A stretch of DNA of 64,000 nucleotides, from contig NZ_JAHSTT010000019.1 in NCBI RefSeq assembly GCF_019145205.1, positions 16,505 to 80,504 of the forward strand, written 5' to 3'. The position numbers were made by a program, and so were the translations under genes. Under the pieces are notes generated by a model, which searched no databases, was not told the origin of the DNA, and worked only from the letters and a program-made list of their open reading frames with translations. Origin of the DNA: Pseudomonas khavaziana. GTDB taxonomy: Bacteria; Pseudomonadota; Gammaproteobacteria; Pseudomonadales; Pseudomonadaceae. Positions 51,227-60,172 of the stretch are shown here, piece after piece (the first letter of the stretch is position 1; the number at the start of each line of letters is the position of its first letter).

Positions 51227-52438
51227 TTACCCCGCGGCCCCCAGGAACGGCAGTGCCAAGTACAGCTTGATCACCATCGCATTGGTGATATCGATGAAGA
51301 ATGCCCCGACCATCGGCACCACCAGGAACGCAATCTGCGACGGCCCGAAGCGCTGGGTCACGGCCTGCATATTGGCAATCGCCGTGGGTGTGGCGCCAAG
51401 CCCGAACCCGCAATGACCGGCCGCCAATACCGCCGCGTCGTAATTACGGCCCATTACCCGGAACGTCACGAAAATCGCAAACAACGCCATCAACAGCGCC
51501 TGCGCAGCCAACAGGATAACAATCGGCAAGGCCAGGGCCGCCAGGTCCCAGAGCTTGAGCGACATCAGCGCGATCGCCAGGAACAACGACAAACTGACAT
51601 TGCCCAGTACCGACACTTCGCGATCAAACACCTGATGCCAGCCGAGAATCGACAGCCCATTGCGCAGCACCACACCGACGAACAATACGCACACGAAGGT
51701 CGGCAATTCGAAGGCAGTGCCTTGGATAGCACTATTGAGCAAAGTGCCGGCCTTCAGGCTGATCGCCACCAGCGCCAGGGTCTCGATAAACGAAAACGCC
51801 GTGATCAAGCGCTCCTGATTGGGCTGTTCGAACCCCTTGGGCAAGAGCGGCTGCGGTTGCCCGACGCCTGGCACTTCGACCCGTTTGATCAGCAAGCGCG
51901 CCACGGGGCCGCCAATCAGCCCACCGAGTACCAGGCCAAACGTCGCCGAGGCAATTGCCAACTCAGATGCTGAAGCCACGCCATATTGCTCACTGAACAC
52001 CGCGCCCCAGGCCGCGCCAGTGCCATGTCCGCCAGATAATGTCACCGAGCCGGCCAACAAGCCCATCAACGGATCCAGGCCAAGCGCCGTGGCCAGCGCG
52101 ATACCCATGGCGTTTTGCAACACCAGCAGCGCGGTTACCACCAGCAGGAATATAGCCAATATGCGCCCGCCCTTCTTCAGGCTGGCGAAGTCTGCGTTAA
52201 GGCCGATAGTGGCGAAAAACGCCAACATCAAGGGGGTTTGCAAAGAGGGGTCGAAGCGTACCTCGATATCGGCCAACCCGCGCAATGCCAGGAGCAGCAG
52301 GGCGACCAGCAAACCACCGGCGACCGGTTCGGGAATATTGTAGGTGCGCAAAAAGCTGATCCGCGCCACCATCCATCGCCCCATCAATAGCACCAGCGAA
52401 GCGGCCACCAGGGTTGAATAAAAATCGAGTTGAAGCAT
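51227..52438 (-). CDS. gltS: Sodium/glutamate symporter GltS
   Basis: A 403-residue membrane protein with about ten or eleven helices and two inverted GltS halves: the signature GSVTLSGGHGTGAAW near residue 140 and GHCGFGLGATPTAIANMQAV near 340. Length equals the family (401). ATG 52438 begins at the conserved MLQLDFYSTLVAA. It takes up glutamate with Na+. It is convergent with the MocR gene, six bases apart. Confidence 0.95.
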   Translation of the reverse strand: MLQLDFYSTLVAASLVLLMGRWMVARISFLRTYNIPEPVAGGLLVALLLLALRGLADIEVRFDPSLQTPLMLAFFATIGLNADFASLKKGGRILAIFLLVVTALLVLQNAMGIALATALGLDPLMGLLAGSVTLSGGHGTGAAWGAVFSEQYGVASASELAIASATFGLVLGGLIGGPVARLLIKRVEVPGVGQPQPLLPKGFEQPNQERLITAFSFIETLALVAISLKAGTLLNSAIQGTAFELPTFVCVLFVGVVLRNGLSILGWHQVFDREVSVLGNVSLSLFLAIALMSLKLWDLAALALPIVILLAAQALLMALFAIFVTFRVMGRNYDAAVLAAGHCGFGLGATPTAIANMQAVTQRFGPSQIAFLVVPMVGAFFIDITNAMVIKLYLALPFLGAAG

Positions 52439-52599
52439 CTGGGCAGTTCTCTGAAGTGAGCAAGGAGAATGGGTGGCCAGAGTAGAGAGCCCGACAGAGA
52501 AACGCACCTCCCCCACAAAAAGTACAGATTATCCCTACATGTTTGACAAGAATGTCCTACGACGAGCTGCGCTTTTGATAGGAAAGACGGCACATGAGG

Positions 52600-52887
52600 C
52601 TATCCACGATACCGTCGCAACAAGGGCCAGTTGGCGGCGAGGGCTCCGGGCTCATAGTCGCGCCCCTCGACCCGCACAAGGTCAGGGAACTCAAGTAGCA
52701 ATGCACGGTTGCCCCTGCCGATGTGCTCCATCACTGCCAGGGTAATGTTCTCGCGCACCATGCCCGTCGAGACGTAATACATGGCCCAGGCTTGTTCGGG
52801 CGTACAAAGGCCGATCTGCTCTTCAATCTCTTTGTATGCCTTATAGTCGTCCGACTCCAGATAGCCCTGATCAACACCTTGACGCAT
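52600..52887 (-). CDS. Small hypothetical protein
   Basis: A 95-residue soluble protein (MRQGVDQGYLESDDYKAYKE at its start, QAWAMYYVSTGMVRENITLA in the middle). ATG 52887 has GGGGGAGGGAGACAGC before it, a strong ribosome site. It lies 55 bases after the binding-protein gene on the same strand and may be in its operon. No family recognised. Confidence 0.6.
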   Translation of the reverse strand: MRQGVDQGYLESDDYKAYKEIEEQIGLCTPEQAWAMYYVSTGMVRENITLAVMEHIGRGNRALLLEFPDLVRVEGRDYEPGALAANWPLLRRYRG

Positions 52888-52942
52888 GCTGTCTCCCTCC
52901 CCCGGCCACCGCCCTGTGGTCAGCCGGCCAATAGTTCTACCC

Positions 52943-54046
52943 TCACGTACCGCTCTTGACCTTGGTCCACACACGGGTGCGGATGCGCTCGGCCTTCAGC
53001 GGCAAGGGCTCGAGTGGAACCAACGTTGCCATGGTCTTTTTATCGGGATAAATCCACGGGTTATCCCGCAGCTTCTGCTCGACGAACTGCGTGGCATCTT
53101 TATTGGCGTTGGGATAGAGCATGTAGTTGGACGTCTTGGCGATTACCTGAGGCCGCAGCATGTAATTGATAAATTCCAGGGCGGCCTTGGGGTGTCTGGC
53201 ATCTTTGAGCAGCACCCAGTTTTCAGACCAGACCAGTGCCCCTTCCCGAGGCAGGCTGTAGGCAATCCTGCGTCCGCTGTTGGACTTTTCATTGATCGCC
53301 TGCGCCGCCAGGGCACCGTTGGCCCAGCCTACGACGGCGCAGATATTGCCGTCGGCCAGATCGGCGTCGATGCGAGAAGAGTCGAAATAGAGGACGTAGG
53401 GGCGGATTTTCAACAGCAGGGCCTGGGCCTTCTGGTAATCCTCGGGGTTGGTGCTGTTGCTCGGGAGCCCGAGGTAGTGCAAGGCAATCGAAATGATCTC
53501 GCTGGGCGAGTCAAGCATGGCCACGCCACATGCCTTGAGCTTGCTGATGTTCTCTTCCTTGAAGATCAGGTCCCAGCTGTTCACCGGGGCATCCTCACCC
53601 AGTGCCGCCTTGACCTTATCCACGTCGTAGCCAATGCCGGTGGTGCCCCATACGTAGGGTATGGCATAGCGATTGCCGGGATCATTGACCGCCAGCAGAG
53701 CGAGGATATCGGGATCGATGTGCGACAGATTGCTCAGTTGCGAGCGATCCAGCGGCTGCAACACGCCGGCCTTGATCAGCCCGGGCAGCACATTGGAGGT
53801 GGCCACCACCAGGTCATACCCGGTGCGTCCGGCCATCACCTTGCTCTGCATGATTTCTGCGCTGTCGAAGGCGTCCATGTGCAACTTGATGCCGGTTTCC
53901 TGCTGGAATTCCCTCGGGGTCTGCGGCTCAAGAAACCCGAACCAGTTATACAGATACAACGAAGATTGGGCGGCGCCTGCCGGTGTACTGATTGCGGCTC
54001 CCAGCAGCGAGGCTAAAAAAATAGCTCGCAAGTGTGATCGACTCAT
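52943..54046 (-). CDS. Polyamine-type periplasmic binding protein (PotF/SpuD-like)
   Basis: A 367-residue binding protein with signal peptide ending AGA near residue 25. SLYLYNWFGFLEPQTPREFQQETG and YDLVVATSNVL are typical of PotF/SpuD/SpuE. No permease or ATPase lies beside it, so it either uses a distant polyamine transporter or acts as a sensor partner. It is divergent from a LuxR-type regulator. Confidence 0.88.
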   Translation of the reverse strand: MSRSHLRAIFLASLLGAAISTPAGAAQSSLYLYNWFGFLEPQTPREFQQETGIKLHMDAFDSAEIMQSKVMAGRTGYDLVVATSNVLPGLIKAGVLQPLDRSQLSNLSHIDPDILALLAVNDPGNRYAIPYVWGTTGIGYDVDKVKAALGEDAPVNSWDLIFKEENISKLKACGVAMLDSPSEIISIALHYLGLPSNSTNPEDYQKAQALLLKIRPYVLYFDSSRIDADLADGNICAVVGWANGALAAQAINEKSNSGRRIAYSLPREGALVWSENWVLLKDARHPKAALEFINYMLRPQVIAKTSNYMLYPNANKDATQFVEQKLRDNPWIYPDKKTMATLVPLEPLPLKAERIRTRVWTKVKSGT

Positions 54047-54183
54047 ATGACTATCCTTGTCCACCCGACATGCCTTCATGGCTATCGTTAGTTCGGGGTG
54101 AATATACCGGGCATGGTTGAATAGTAAATACCTAGAAATACTTAGCCCTGGCCTGCCAATCCCTAACCCTAAAGGGGTAGAAC

Positions 54184-54975
54184 ATGTCGCTTGATCTTCA
54201 TAGCCTGGCCTGGCATCGATCCGTCGGGAAACTGATCATGCAGCTCAATCGGCCAGAATTCTGGAGCTCATTGATTCGTGTATTGAATGAATACGTGCAG
54301 ATAGACAATTGGGTTGTATTGGTTTTCGGCGATCACTCTGTGCGTGTAATCAGCCTGCCTGAGGTAGCTGACAGCGAAGAGGTTGACGCCTTTATTCATC
54401 GATATGTGAAAGGTCTTTATCTACTCGACCCGTTTTATATCGCTGATCGAGAAAACCCGCAGAGCGGCTTCTTCCATCTGCTCGATATTGCGCCGGAACA
54501 CTTTCTTGAGACCGAGTACTACCATCAGTATTTCGCGCAATTCATTTCCGTCGATGAGGCGCAATACAACGTACGCCTCGATGCCGACAGAACCTTGTGC
54601 ATGTCGTTTGGCAGCAACGTGCGGTTCACACAGGCGCAAGTTACCATGCTCGACATGATCAAGCCGTGGGTGACGGCGATGATGCACCAACGCATGTGCT
54701 TTGAAATCGACCAGGAAAAGAACATCGCCGAGCCGGCCCCCTGGGCTGAAACCATTACCCAGCTGGAAGCACAGATAACCGCTCGCGAAAAAGATGTTCT
54801 CAAGTTGCTGCTCAGCGGCTTTTCCAACAAGGAAATCGCCGGGAAGCTGTCGCTGTCGACGGAAACCATCAAAGTCCACCGCCGCAACATCTATAGCAAG
54901 TTGAATATAAAGTCGCAGTCCGAGCTGTTTGCGCGGTTTTTTATGCCAAGACAGGAGGCGCCTGCGGGCACTTGA
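54184..54975 (+). CDS. LuxR-family regulator
   Basis: A 263-residue regulator with a C-terminal LuxR HTH (about 195-250: ITAREKDVLKLLLSGFSNKEIAGKLSLSTETIKVHRRNI). The N-terminal 180 residues do not match the autoinducer domain or a receiver domain by eye. It is divergent from the polyamine-type binding protein with 137 bases between and may control it. Confidence 0.88.
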   Translation: MSLDLHSLAWHRSVGKLIMQLNRPEFWSSLIRVLNEYVQIDNWVVLVFGDHSVRVISLPEVADSEEVDAFIHRYVKGLYLLDPFYIADRENPQSGFFHLLDIAPEHFLETEYYHQYFAQFISVDEAQYNVRLDADRTLCMSFGSNVRFTQAQVTMLDMIKPWVTAMMHQRMCFEIDQEKNIAEPAPWAETITQLEAQITAREKDVLKLLLSGFSNKEIAGKLSLSTETIKVHRRNIYSKLNIKSQSELFARFFMPRQEAPAGT

Positions 54976-55014
54976 GTGCTGGCAGTACGCGGGTGAGGTA
55001 AATTCAGCACACAC

Positions 55015-55045
55015 AAAAACGCCGATCATTACTGATCGGCGTTTT
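55015..55045. terminator. Bidirectional terminator between LuxR gene and tRNAs
   Basis: AACGCCGATCA and TGATCGGCGTT form a perfect stem, A-rich on the left and T-rich on the right, so it can end both the LuxR transcript and the minus-strand tRNA transcript. Confidence 0.85.
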
Positions 55046-55054
55046 CGTTGAATA

Positions 55055-55130
<76 letters not shown>

Positions 55131-55133
55131 AAA

Positions 55134-55209
55134 TGGCGTCCCCTAGGGGACTCGAACCCCTGTTACCGCCGTGAAAGGGCGGTGTCCTAGGCCACTAGAC
55201 GAAGGGGAC
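55134..55209 (-). tRNA. tRNA-Glu(TTC), copy 1
   Basis: Minus-strand cloverleaf, acceptor GTCCCCT/AGGGGAC, anticodon TTC in CCTTTCACGG and encoded CCA. Three bases separate it from tRNA-Gly copy 1. Confidence 0.97.
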
Positions 55210-55314
55210 ACGCTACTGAAACACATGGTGTGTATTTCAGTGCCCAGAGGCCTCATCCGAAGACTTGGTCCTGGTTTCACTCAATGCCGCCCTAGGGCAA
55301 CACTGCTTAAAAAT

Positions 55315-55390
<76 letters not shown>

Positions 55391-55393
55391 ATA

Positions 55394-55469
55394 TGGCGTC
55401 CCCTAGGGGACTCGAACCCCTGTTACCGCCGTGAAAGGGCGGTGTCCTAGGCCACTAGACGAAGGGGAC
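55394..55469 (-). tRNA. tRNA-Glu(TTC), copy 2
   Basis: Same 76 bases as copy 1 including CCA and anticodon TTC. It is first in the transcript. Confidence 0.97.
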
Positions 55470-55827
55470 ACACGTACAACATTCACTCCCTACCGCGTTT
55501 CGCTGTGTGCTTTACGCTGTAAGTGGCGCGCATTCTATGGATGGATTGAAAGGTCGTCAACCCCCAAGGATAAATTTATTTAAATCAATGACTTCGCCAC
55601 CCTTTGCAGACCTTCCCGGGCTTTGTCGGCGTCCGAGCCTTGGCGCCTATATTCTGGCGCCCGCCAAGACGTTATAGTTCACCCGGGCAAATGATGGCAA
55701 TGTGCATCCACGCAGGGCACGCCTACCTATATAGAAGAAAGTACCTGGGCAATTGGTCGATCAATCCTATCCGCCGGCTGACCCAGTCACTACACTCCAC
55801 AGCAAACCCAATAAAGAGGTCACACCG
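55470..55827. other. Gap between tRNA-Glu and the next gene
   Basis: About 358 bases. The left part holds the tRNA promoter. The right part has TTGGCGCC and GGCGCCCGCCAA near 55635-55670 as an imperfect inverted repeat and AAAGAGG before the next start. No gene seen. Confidence 0.6.
55532..55560 (-). promoter_or_regulatory. Promoter of the Glu/Gly tRNA cluster
   Basis: On the minus strand TTGACG (55555-55560) and TAGAAT (55532-55537) are 17 bases apart, followed by GCGCGCC. No comparable promoter is visible in 55210-55314, so all four tRNAs probably share one transcript. Confidence 0.75.
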
Positions 55828-56598
55828 GTGACACCACTCATGATCACCCTGCTGGTAATAGCCGGGATCGCAATACTGATCGCCATTGGCTACATGAACC
55901 ACGTGGTGGAAAACAACAAGCTGGAAAAGAAGCGCACTGAGATCGAGCTTAATGATCGATTGCGTCGCTGCGGTGAAATCACCGAGACCTTTCCCGGCCA
56001 ACTGATGACCCCGGCACTCAAACTGTTACTGACGCGCCTGGAGCTGAACGTTACCCAGCGCCTGTTGAACCTCAACAAATCCAGCGCGCCATTCAAGGCA
56101 CGTATCGCCGAGCTGAATGCGCTGATCGCCCAGGGCGAATCGATTCCAGTGGCCAACCCACCGGCACCGATCCAGACCGAAGCCAAGGCCAAGGACGTAC
56201 GCTTTTTGCTGGAAGCCTTGCACGGCCAAGTCACCCGTGCAGCCCAGGACGGTTTCCTGCCGACCAACGAGGCCAAGCACTGGATCAAGGAAATCCGTCA
56301 TATCCTGGTGCTGCTGCATATCGAGTTCTTCAACAACCTCGGCCAGCATGCCCTGCAGCAAGGCCAACCGGGCCAGGCGCGCCTGGCCTTCGAGCGCGGC
56401 GTGCAGTACTTGCGCAAACAACCGGAGCCGGTGCTCTACAGCGCGCAGTTGCAGCTGCTGGAATCACAACTGGCGCGCGCCAACTCCACGGTACTGACCA
56501 ACAGCCAGCCCGCCGAGAACGAAGTCAACGAGTTGACCGAGGGGCTGAAGGTCGTCGACGCCGATGCCGAGTGGAAGAAGAAAGCTATCTACGACTGA
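55828..56598 (+). CDS. Membrane-anchored helical protein of unknown function
   Basis: A 256-residue protein with one N-terminal helix (about 5-25) and a mainly helical cytoplasmic domain with TPR-like spacing (EFFNNLGQHALQQGQPGQARLA near residue 170). GTG 55828 was chosen because AAAGAGG lies eight bases before it; ATG 55840 is possible. I do not recognise a family. Confidence 0.65.
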   Translation: MTPLMITLLVIAGIAILIAIGYMNHVVENNKLEKKRTEIELNDRLRRCGEITETFPGQLMTPALKLLLTRLELNVTQRLLNLNKSSAPFKARIAELNALIAQGESIPVANPPAPIQTEAKAKDVRFLLEALHGQVTRAAQDGFLPTNEAKHWIKEIRHILVLLHIEFFNNLGQHALQQGQPGQARLAFERGVQYLRKQPEPVLYSAQLQLLESQLARANSTVLTNSQPAENEVNELTEGLKVVDADAEWKKKAIYD

Positions 56599-56651
56599 CA
56601 GCCCAGGTAATAACGTGGAGCAAAGGCGATTTACCTGGTGTAAGACGATCC

Positions 56652-57122
56652 AAATGTGGGAGGGGGCTTGCTCCCGATGGCGGTCTGGCAGCCCACCAGG
56701 ATGTTGGAGTTTGATCGAGTACATATCCGTTTTTGGGTAACGGCCACTATTGGTTCCGCCCTTACGGCGGCTCACTTTTGAAAAGCCGGAATGCCGGCCC
56801 AGGCAAAAGTAAGCAAAACGCTCTTGCCCCACCACTCGGCACCTCGCCCAGGCTCGGTGTGACCGTAATCCGCCATGGATTTGGGGGGCCGCCGCCACGC
56901 GCCATCCATGGCGCGGGGCGGCTAAACCGGCATCCCTGCCGGTTTACCCCCCAAATCCCTGTCGAATTCCGGCCAGCATGGTTTGACGGGGCGCCTAAGA
57001 TCAAGGTCAAAAGCAGATCAAGATCAAGAGCGTCTCGACTCGCTTCGCATCGTGGTTACCGTCGGCTGCTACACAGCTGTGTAGATACCTATGGCTATCG
57101 GGGGCAAGCCCCTCCCACATTT
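56652..57122. repeat. REP-bounded composite repeat, full copy
   Basis: Begins with AAATGTGGGAGGGGGCTTGC and ends with GGGGCAAGCCCCTCCCACAT, inverted REP arms about 470 bases apart. The interior has a long nested dyad (56877-56958: GGATTTGGGGGG with CCCCCCAAATCC outside, AAACCGGCA-TCCC-TGCCGGTTT and GCGCCATCCATGGCGC inside). The first ~200 bases recur at 63796-64000. No protein is encoded. Confidence 0.85.
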
Positions 57123-57242
57123 GGATCGCGGGGCATCAGTTGGGGAGCGCCCTCACTCCACAGGCCATCACTTTGCACCTATCCCCCCGCCCACAACTAG
57201 CGTAAAAAAGTGCCCCTCACTCCGTGAAGTTAGAGGCCTGTT

Positions 57243-58055
57243 ATGCCTGTTGCCGTGATTGATGGACAACCGCTGCATTATCTCGACCAGGGCACCGGCC
57301 CGGTCGTGCTGTTGGGTTCAAGCTACCTGTGGGCCAGCGACATGTGGGCGCCGCAGATTGAAGCGCTGTCGCAGCAATACCGGGTAATCGTTCCCGAGCT
57401 GTGGGGCCATGGTCAGTCGGGCACACTGCCGACGCAAACCGGGTCCCTGGATGGGCTGGCCCGCCAGGCCCTGGCGCTGCTCGACCAACTGAACATTGAG
57501 CAGATCAACCTGGTGGGCCTGTCGGTCGGTGGCATGTGGGGCGCACGCCTGGCGTTGCAGGCTTGCGAGCGCGTCAACAGCGTGGTGCTGATGGACACCT
57601 ACCTCGGCGCCGAACCCGAAGCGACGCGCCAGTACTATTTCTCGCTGTTCAAGATGATTGAAGACGCCGGCGTGATCCCTGAACCGTTGCTGGATGTGAT
57701 CGCACCGATCTTCTTCCGCCCGGGCATAGACCGTGAATCGGCGCTGTACCAGGATTTTCGCAAGTCCCTGCAAAGCTATTCCAGGGAGCAACTGCTGCAA
57801 AGCATCGTGCCCCTGGGACGCTTGATCTTCAGTCGCGAAGACATCCTGGCGCAACTGCCACGCCTGGATTCCGACACCACCCTGGTGATGTGCGGGGAGC
57901 AGGACAAACCCCGGCCGCCCGCCGAGTCCGAGGAAATGGCCGACCTGATCGGCTGCGACCTGATCCTGATCCCCGAGGCAGGGCATATCTCCAGCCGCGA
58001 GAACCCGGAATTCGTCAATGAAGCCCTACTGACCTTCCTCGCCACCCACGCCTGA
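57243..58055 (+). CDS. Alpha/beta hydrolase
   Basis: A 270-residue hydrolase: nucleophile Ser in GLSVGGMWG (about residue 94), oxyanion region GSSYLWASDMW, acid in CGEQDKP and final His in PEAGHISSRENPEF. It resembles the 3-oxoadipate enol-lactonase-like group, but substrate is not evident. No signal peptide. Confidence 0.88.
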   Translation: MPVAVIDGQPLHYLDQGTGPVVLLGSSYLWASDMWAPQIEALSQQYRVIVPELWGHGQSGTLPTQTGSLDGLARQALALLDQLNIEQINLVGLSVGGMWGARLALQACERVNSVVLMDTYLGAEPEATRQYYFSLFKMIEDAGVIPEPLLDVIAPIFFRPGIDRESALYQDFRKSLQSYSREQLLQSIVPLGRLIFSREDILAQLPRLDSDTTLVMCGEQDKPRPPAESEEMADLIGCDLILIPEAGHISSRENPEFVNEALLTFLATHA

Positions 58056-58067
58056 TCGCCCTGCCTA

Positions 58068-58095
58068 TTGATCGCAGTGCCATTGCTGCGATCAA
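58068..58095. terminator. Hairpin between convergent hydrolase and chemoreceptor genes
   Basis: TTGATCGCAG (58068-58077) and CTGCGATCAA (58086-58095) form a perfect stem overlapping the chemoreceptor stop; without a T-run on either strand its terminator role is uncertain. Confidence 0.5.
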
Positions 58096-60059
58096 AGGCG
58101 GAAATGCCCCACCATGCCCTTGAGTTGCACCCCTAACTGCGCCAGTTGCAGGCTCGATGCGGCATTGCCCTGCATGCTCAACGCTGAATGATCGGCACTG
58201 GCTCGGATACTGGTGACGCTACGGTTGATCTCTTCGGCCACCGAGCTTTGCTCCTCGGCGGCGGCGGCAATCTGTTGGTTCATCTGCTGGATCAGTGACA
58301 CGGCGGCGGCAATGCTGCCCAGCGCACTTTCGGTTTCCAGGGCATCACCGACCGCCTGCTTCACCAGTTCGCCACTGTGCTGGATCTGTTGCACCGACGC
58401 CTGCGCCGCACTGCGCAAGGTGCTGACCAGCCGCTCGATTTCCTCAGTCGATTGCTGGGTACGCTTGGCCAGTGCCCGCACCTCATCGGCCACCACGGCA
58501 AAGCCACGACCCTGCTCACCGGCACGCGCCGCCTCAATGGCAGCGTTCAAGGCCAGCAGGTTGGTCTGCTCGGCCACACTGTTGATGACGCTCAATACGC
58601 TGCCGATATTCTGGATTTCTGCACTGAGGCCCTCGATGCTGGCGCTGGCGCTGCTGCTCGACGCCGCCAGTAATTCGATACGCTGCAAACTCAGGCGCAC
58701 CACCTGCTGGCCGCTGTCGACCTTGTCATCCGCCGTCTGCGCGGCTTGGGCGGCCTGCTCGGCGTTGCGCGCCACATCATGCACGGTGGCGGTCATCTGA
58801 TTCATCGCGGTGGCGACCTGCTCGGTTTCCTCCTTCTGGCTACTGACCTCAAGGTTGGTCTGCTCGGTGACACTGGACAACGAATGCGCGGAACTGGCGA
58901 GTTGTTCGATACCGGCCTGCAACCCGCGCACGATCTGGCTCAAACCACTGCCCATCTGCTGCATCGCCTGCATCAGTTGGCCGATTTCATCACGGCGGCT
59001 GACCTCCATGCGCCCACTCAGGTCACCCGCGGCAATTTGCTGGGCCACCGCAATCACGCTGCGCAGCGGCGCCACGATCAGCCGAGTGATCACCCATGCC
59101 GCGATCAAACCCACCAGCAAAGCCAGGGTGGATGAGCCGATGATCAGCATTGCGCTGTGCTGCAACTGCAACTGCATCGACTGGTCTTCGGCGGCATACG
59201 CCTGGTTGACACGACTGACCACGTGCTCGGCGCGGTCGTGCAGTTGCGTGTAGACGAGTTTTTCCTGGGCCAGCAGCCCGGTGTACTCGCCAAGTTTTTC
59301 ACTGAACGCCGCGATGTGCCCGGCGACTTCGTTGAGGACGGTCTGGTAGCCGGGGTCCTTCACGCTGACTTTGAGCTTCTCGACTTCGGCCAACGCCTGG
59401 TCGGCCTGTTCGATCCTGCCCTGCCCGGCATCATCTGCGTCAGCCTTGCGGCTCTGGTCCAGGCGCACCCGTGCCTCGTTCATGGCTTGCAGCATCAAGC
59501 GCGACACCTGGCTGACCTGCCCCGCCTGTTCGATAAACTCGTTGCCCTCCTTGCCTTGGCTTTCCTTGAGACCATAGGCACCGTCGTCCGCCAGGCCGGC
59601 CTGCAACACGTCCAGGTTGTTCGCCACGCTGGACACTGACCAACTGGCCATTTCCAGCGCCAGGTCCTTGGTCTGATTCAGTTCGACGAACTCATCGAAC
59701 GCCTTGCGGTACGCCGCCAAGGCTTGCTCAACGTCAGTCATTACTTGCTCGTTGGCCGCAGACCTGGCCTTGAGACTGGCGGCCTGCGCCGCCAGCGCCT
59801 CAACACCTGCATGCAGGTCGTCAACGGCCTTGGAGTCGGCGTGCAGTGCGTAGTCCTGCTCGATCAAGCGCACCTTGAGCAAGCCGCTGTTGAGTGAAGA
59901 CATGCTGGTGAGCCCGTCGAAACGCTGGCCGACGGTTTGCAGCGACCACACACCTATCGCCGCCACCAGCGCCGTGAGCAGGAGTACCAGGCTAAAGCCC
60001 AAACCCAGTTTTTTTGCCATGCCAAGGTTGGCGAAACGTCGTTGCACGCCCGAAATCAT
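58092..60059 (-). CDS. Methyl-accepting chemotaxis protein, HBM-type sensor
   Basis: A 655-residue chemoreceptor. Helix 1 (about 17-40), a periplasmic helical domain of about 250 residues whose size fits the helical bimodular (HBM) class, helix 2 (about 295-325), HAMP (about 325-380, LRSVIAVAQQIAAGDLSGRM) and a signalling domain with the hairpin tip VVADEVRALAKRTQQST. HBM receptors in Pseudomonas sense organic acids. ATG 60059 follows AAGAGGATT; an ATG 11 codons earlier has a poor ribosome site. Confidence 0.9.
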   Translation of the reverse strand: MISGVQRRFANLGMAKKLGLGFSLVLLLTALVAAIGVWSLQTVGQRFDGLTSMSSLNSGLLKVRLIEQDYALHADSKAVDDLHAGVEALAAQAASLKARSAANEQVMTDVEQALAAYRKAFDEFVELNQTKDLALEMASWSVSSVANNLDVLQAGLADDGAYGLKESQGKEGNEFIEQAGQVSQVSRLMLQAMNEARVRLDQSRKADADDAGQGRIEQADQALAEVEKLKVSVKDPGYQTVLNEVAGHIAAFSEKLGEYTGLLAQEKLVYTQLHDRAEHVVSRVNQAYAAEDQSMQLQLQHSAMLIIGSSTLALLVGLIAAWVITRLIVAPLRSVIAVAQQIAAGDLSGRMEVSRRDEIGQLMQAMQQMGSGLSQIVRGLQAGIEQLASSAHSLSSVTEQTNLEVSSQKEETEQVATAMNQMTATVHDVARNAEQAAQAAQTADDKVDSGQQVVRLSLQRIELLAASSSSASASIEGLSAEIQNIGSVLSVINSVAEQTNLLALNAAIEAARAGEQGRGFAVVADEVRALAKRTQQSTEEIERLVSTLRSAAQASVQQIQHSGELVKQAVGDALETESALGSIAAAVSLIQQMNQQIAAAAEEQSSVAEEINRSVTSIRASADHSALSMQGNAASSLQLAQLGVQLKGMVGHFRL

Positions 60060-60172
60060 TGCCTTGAATCCTCTTGCGATGGCAAATGCCATAAGCCAGG
60101 TTTACAAGCAGTGAGATTGGCAATCCCCGAGTGCTTAGCACAAGCGGCTGACGCCGGAATAATGGCAAAAAG

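Noticed and set aside
56700..57200. Coding frame across the composite repeat (155 codons)
   Set aside because: The frame covers REP arms and dyads shared with another copy where it is not conserved, and lacks a ribosome site.
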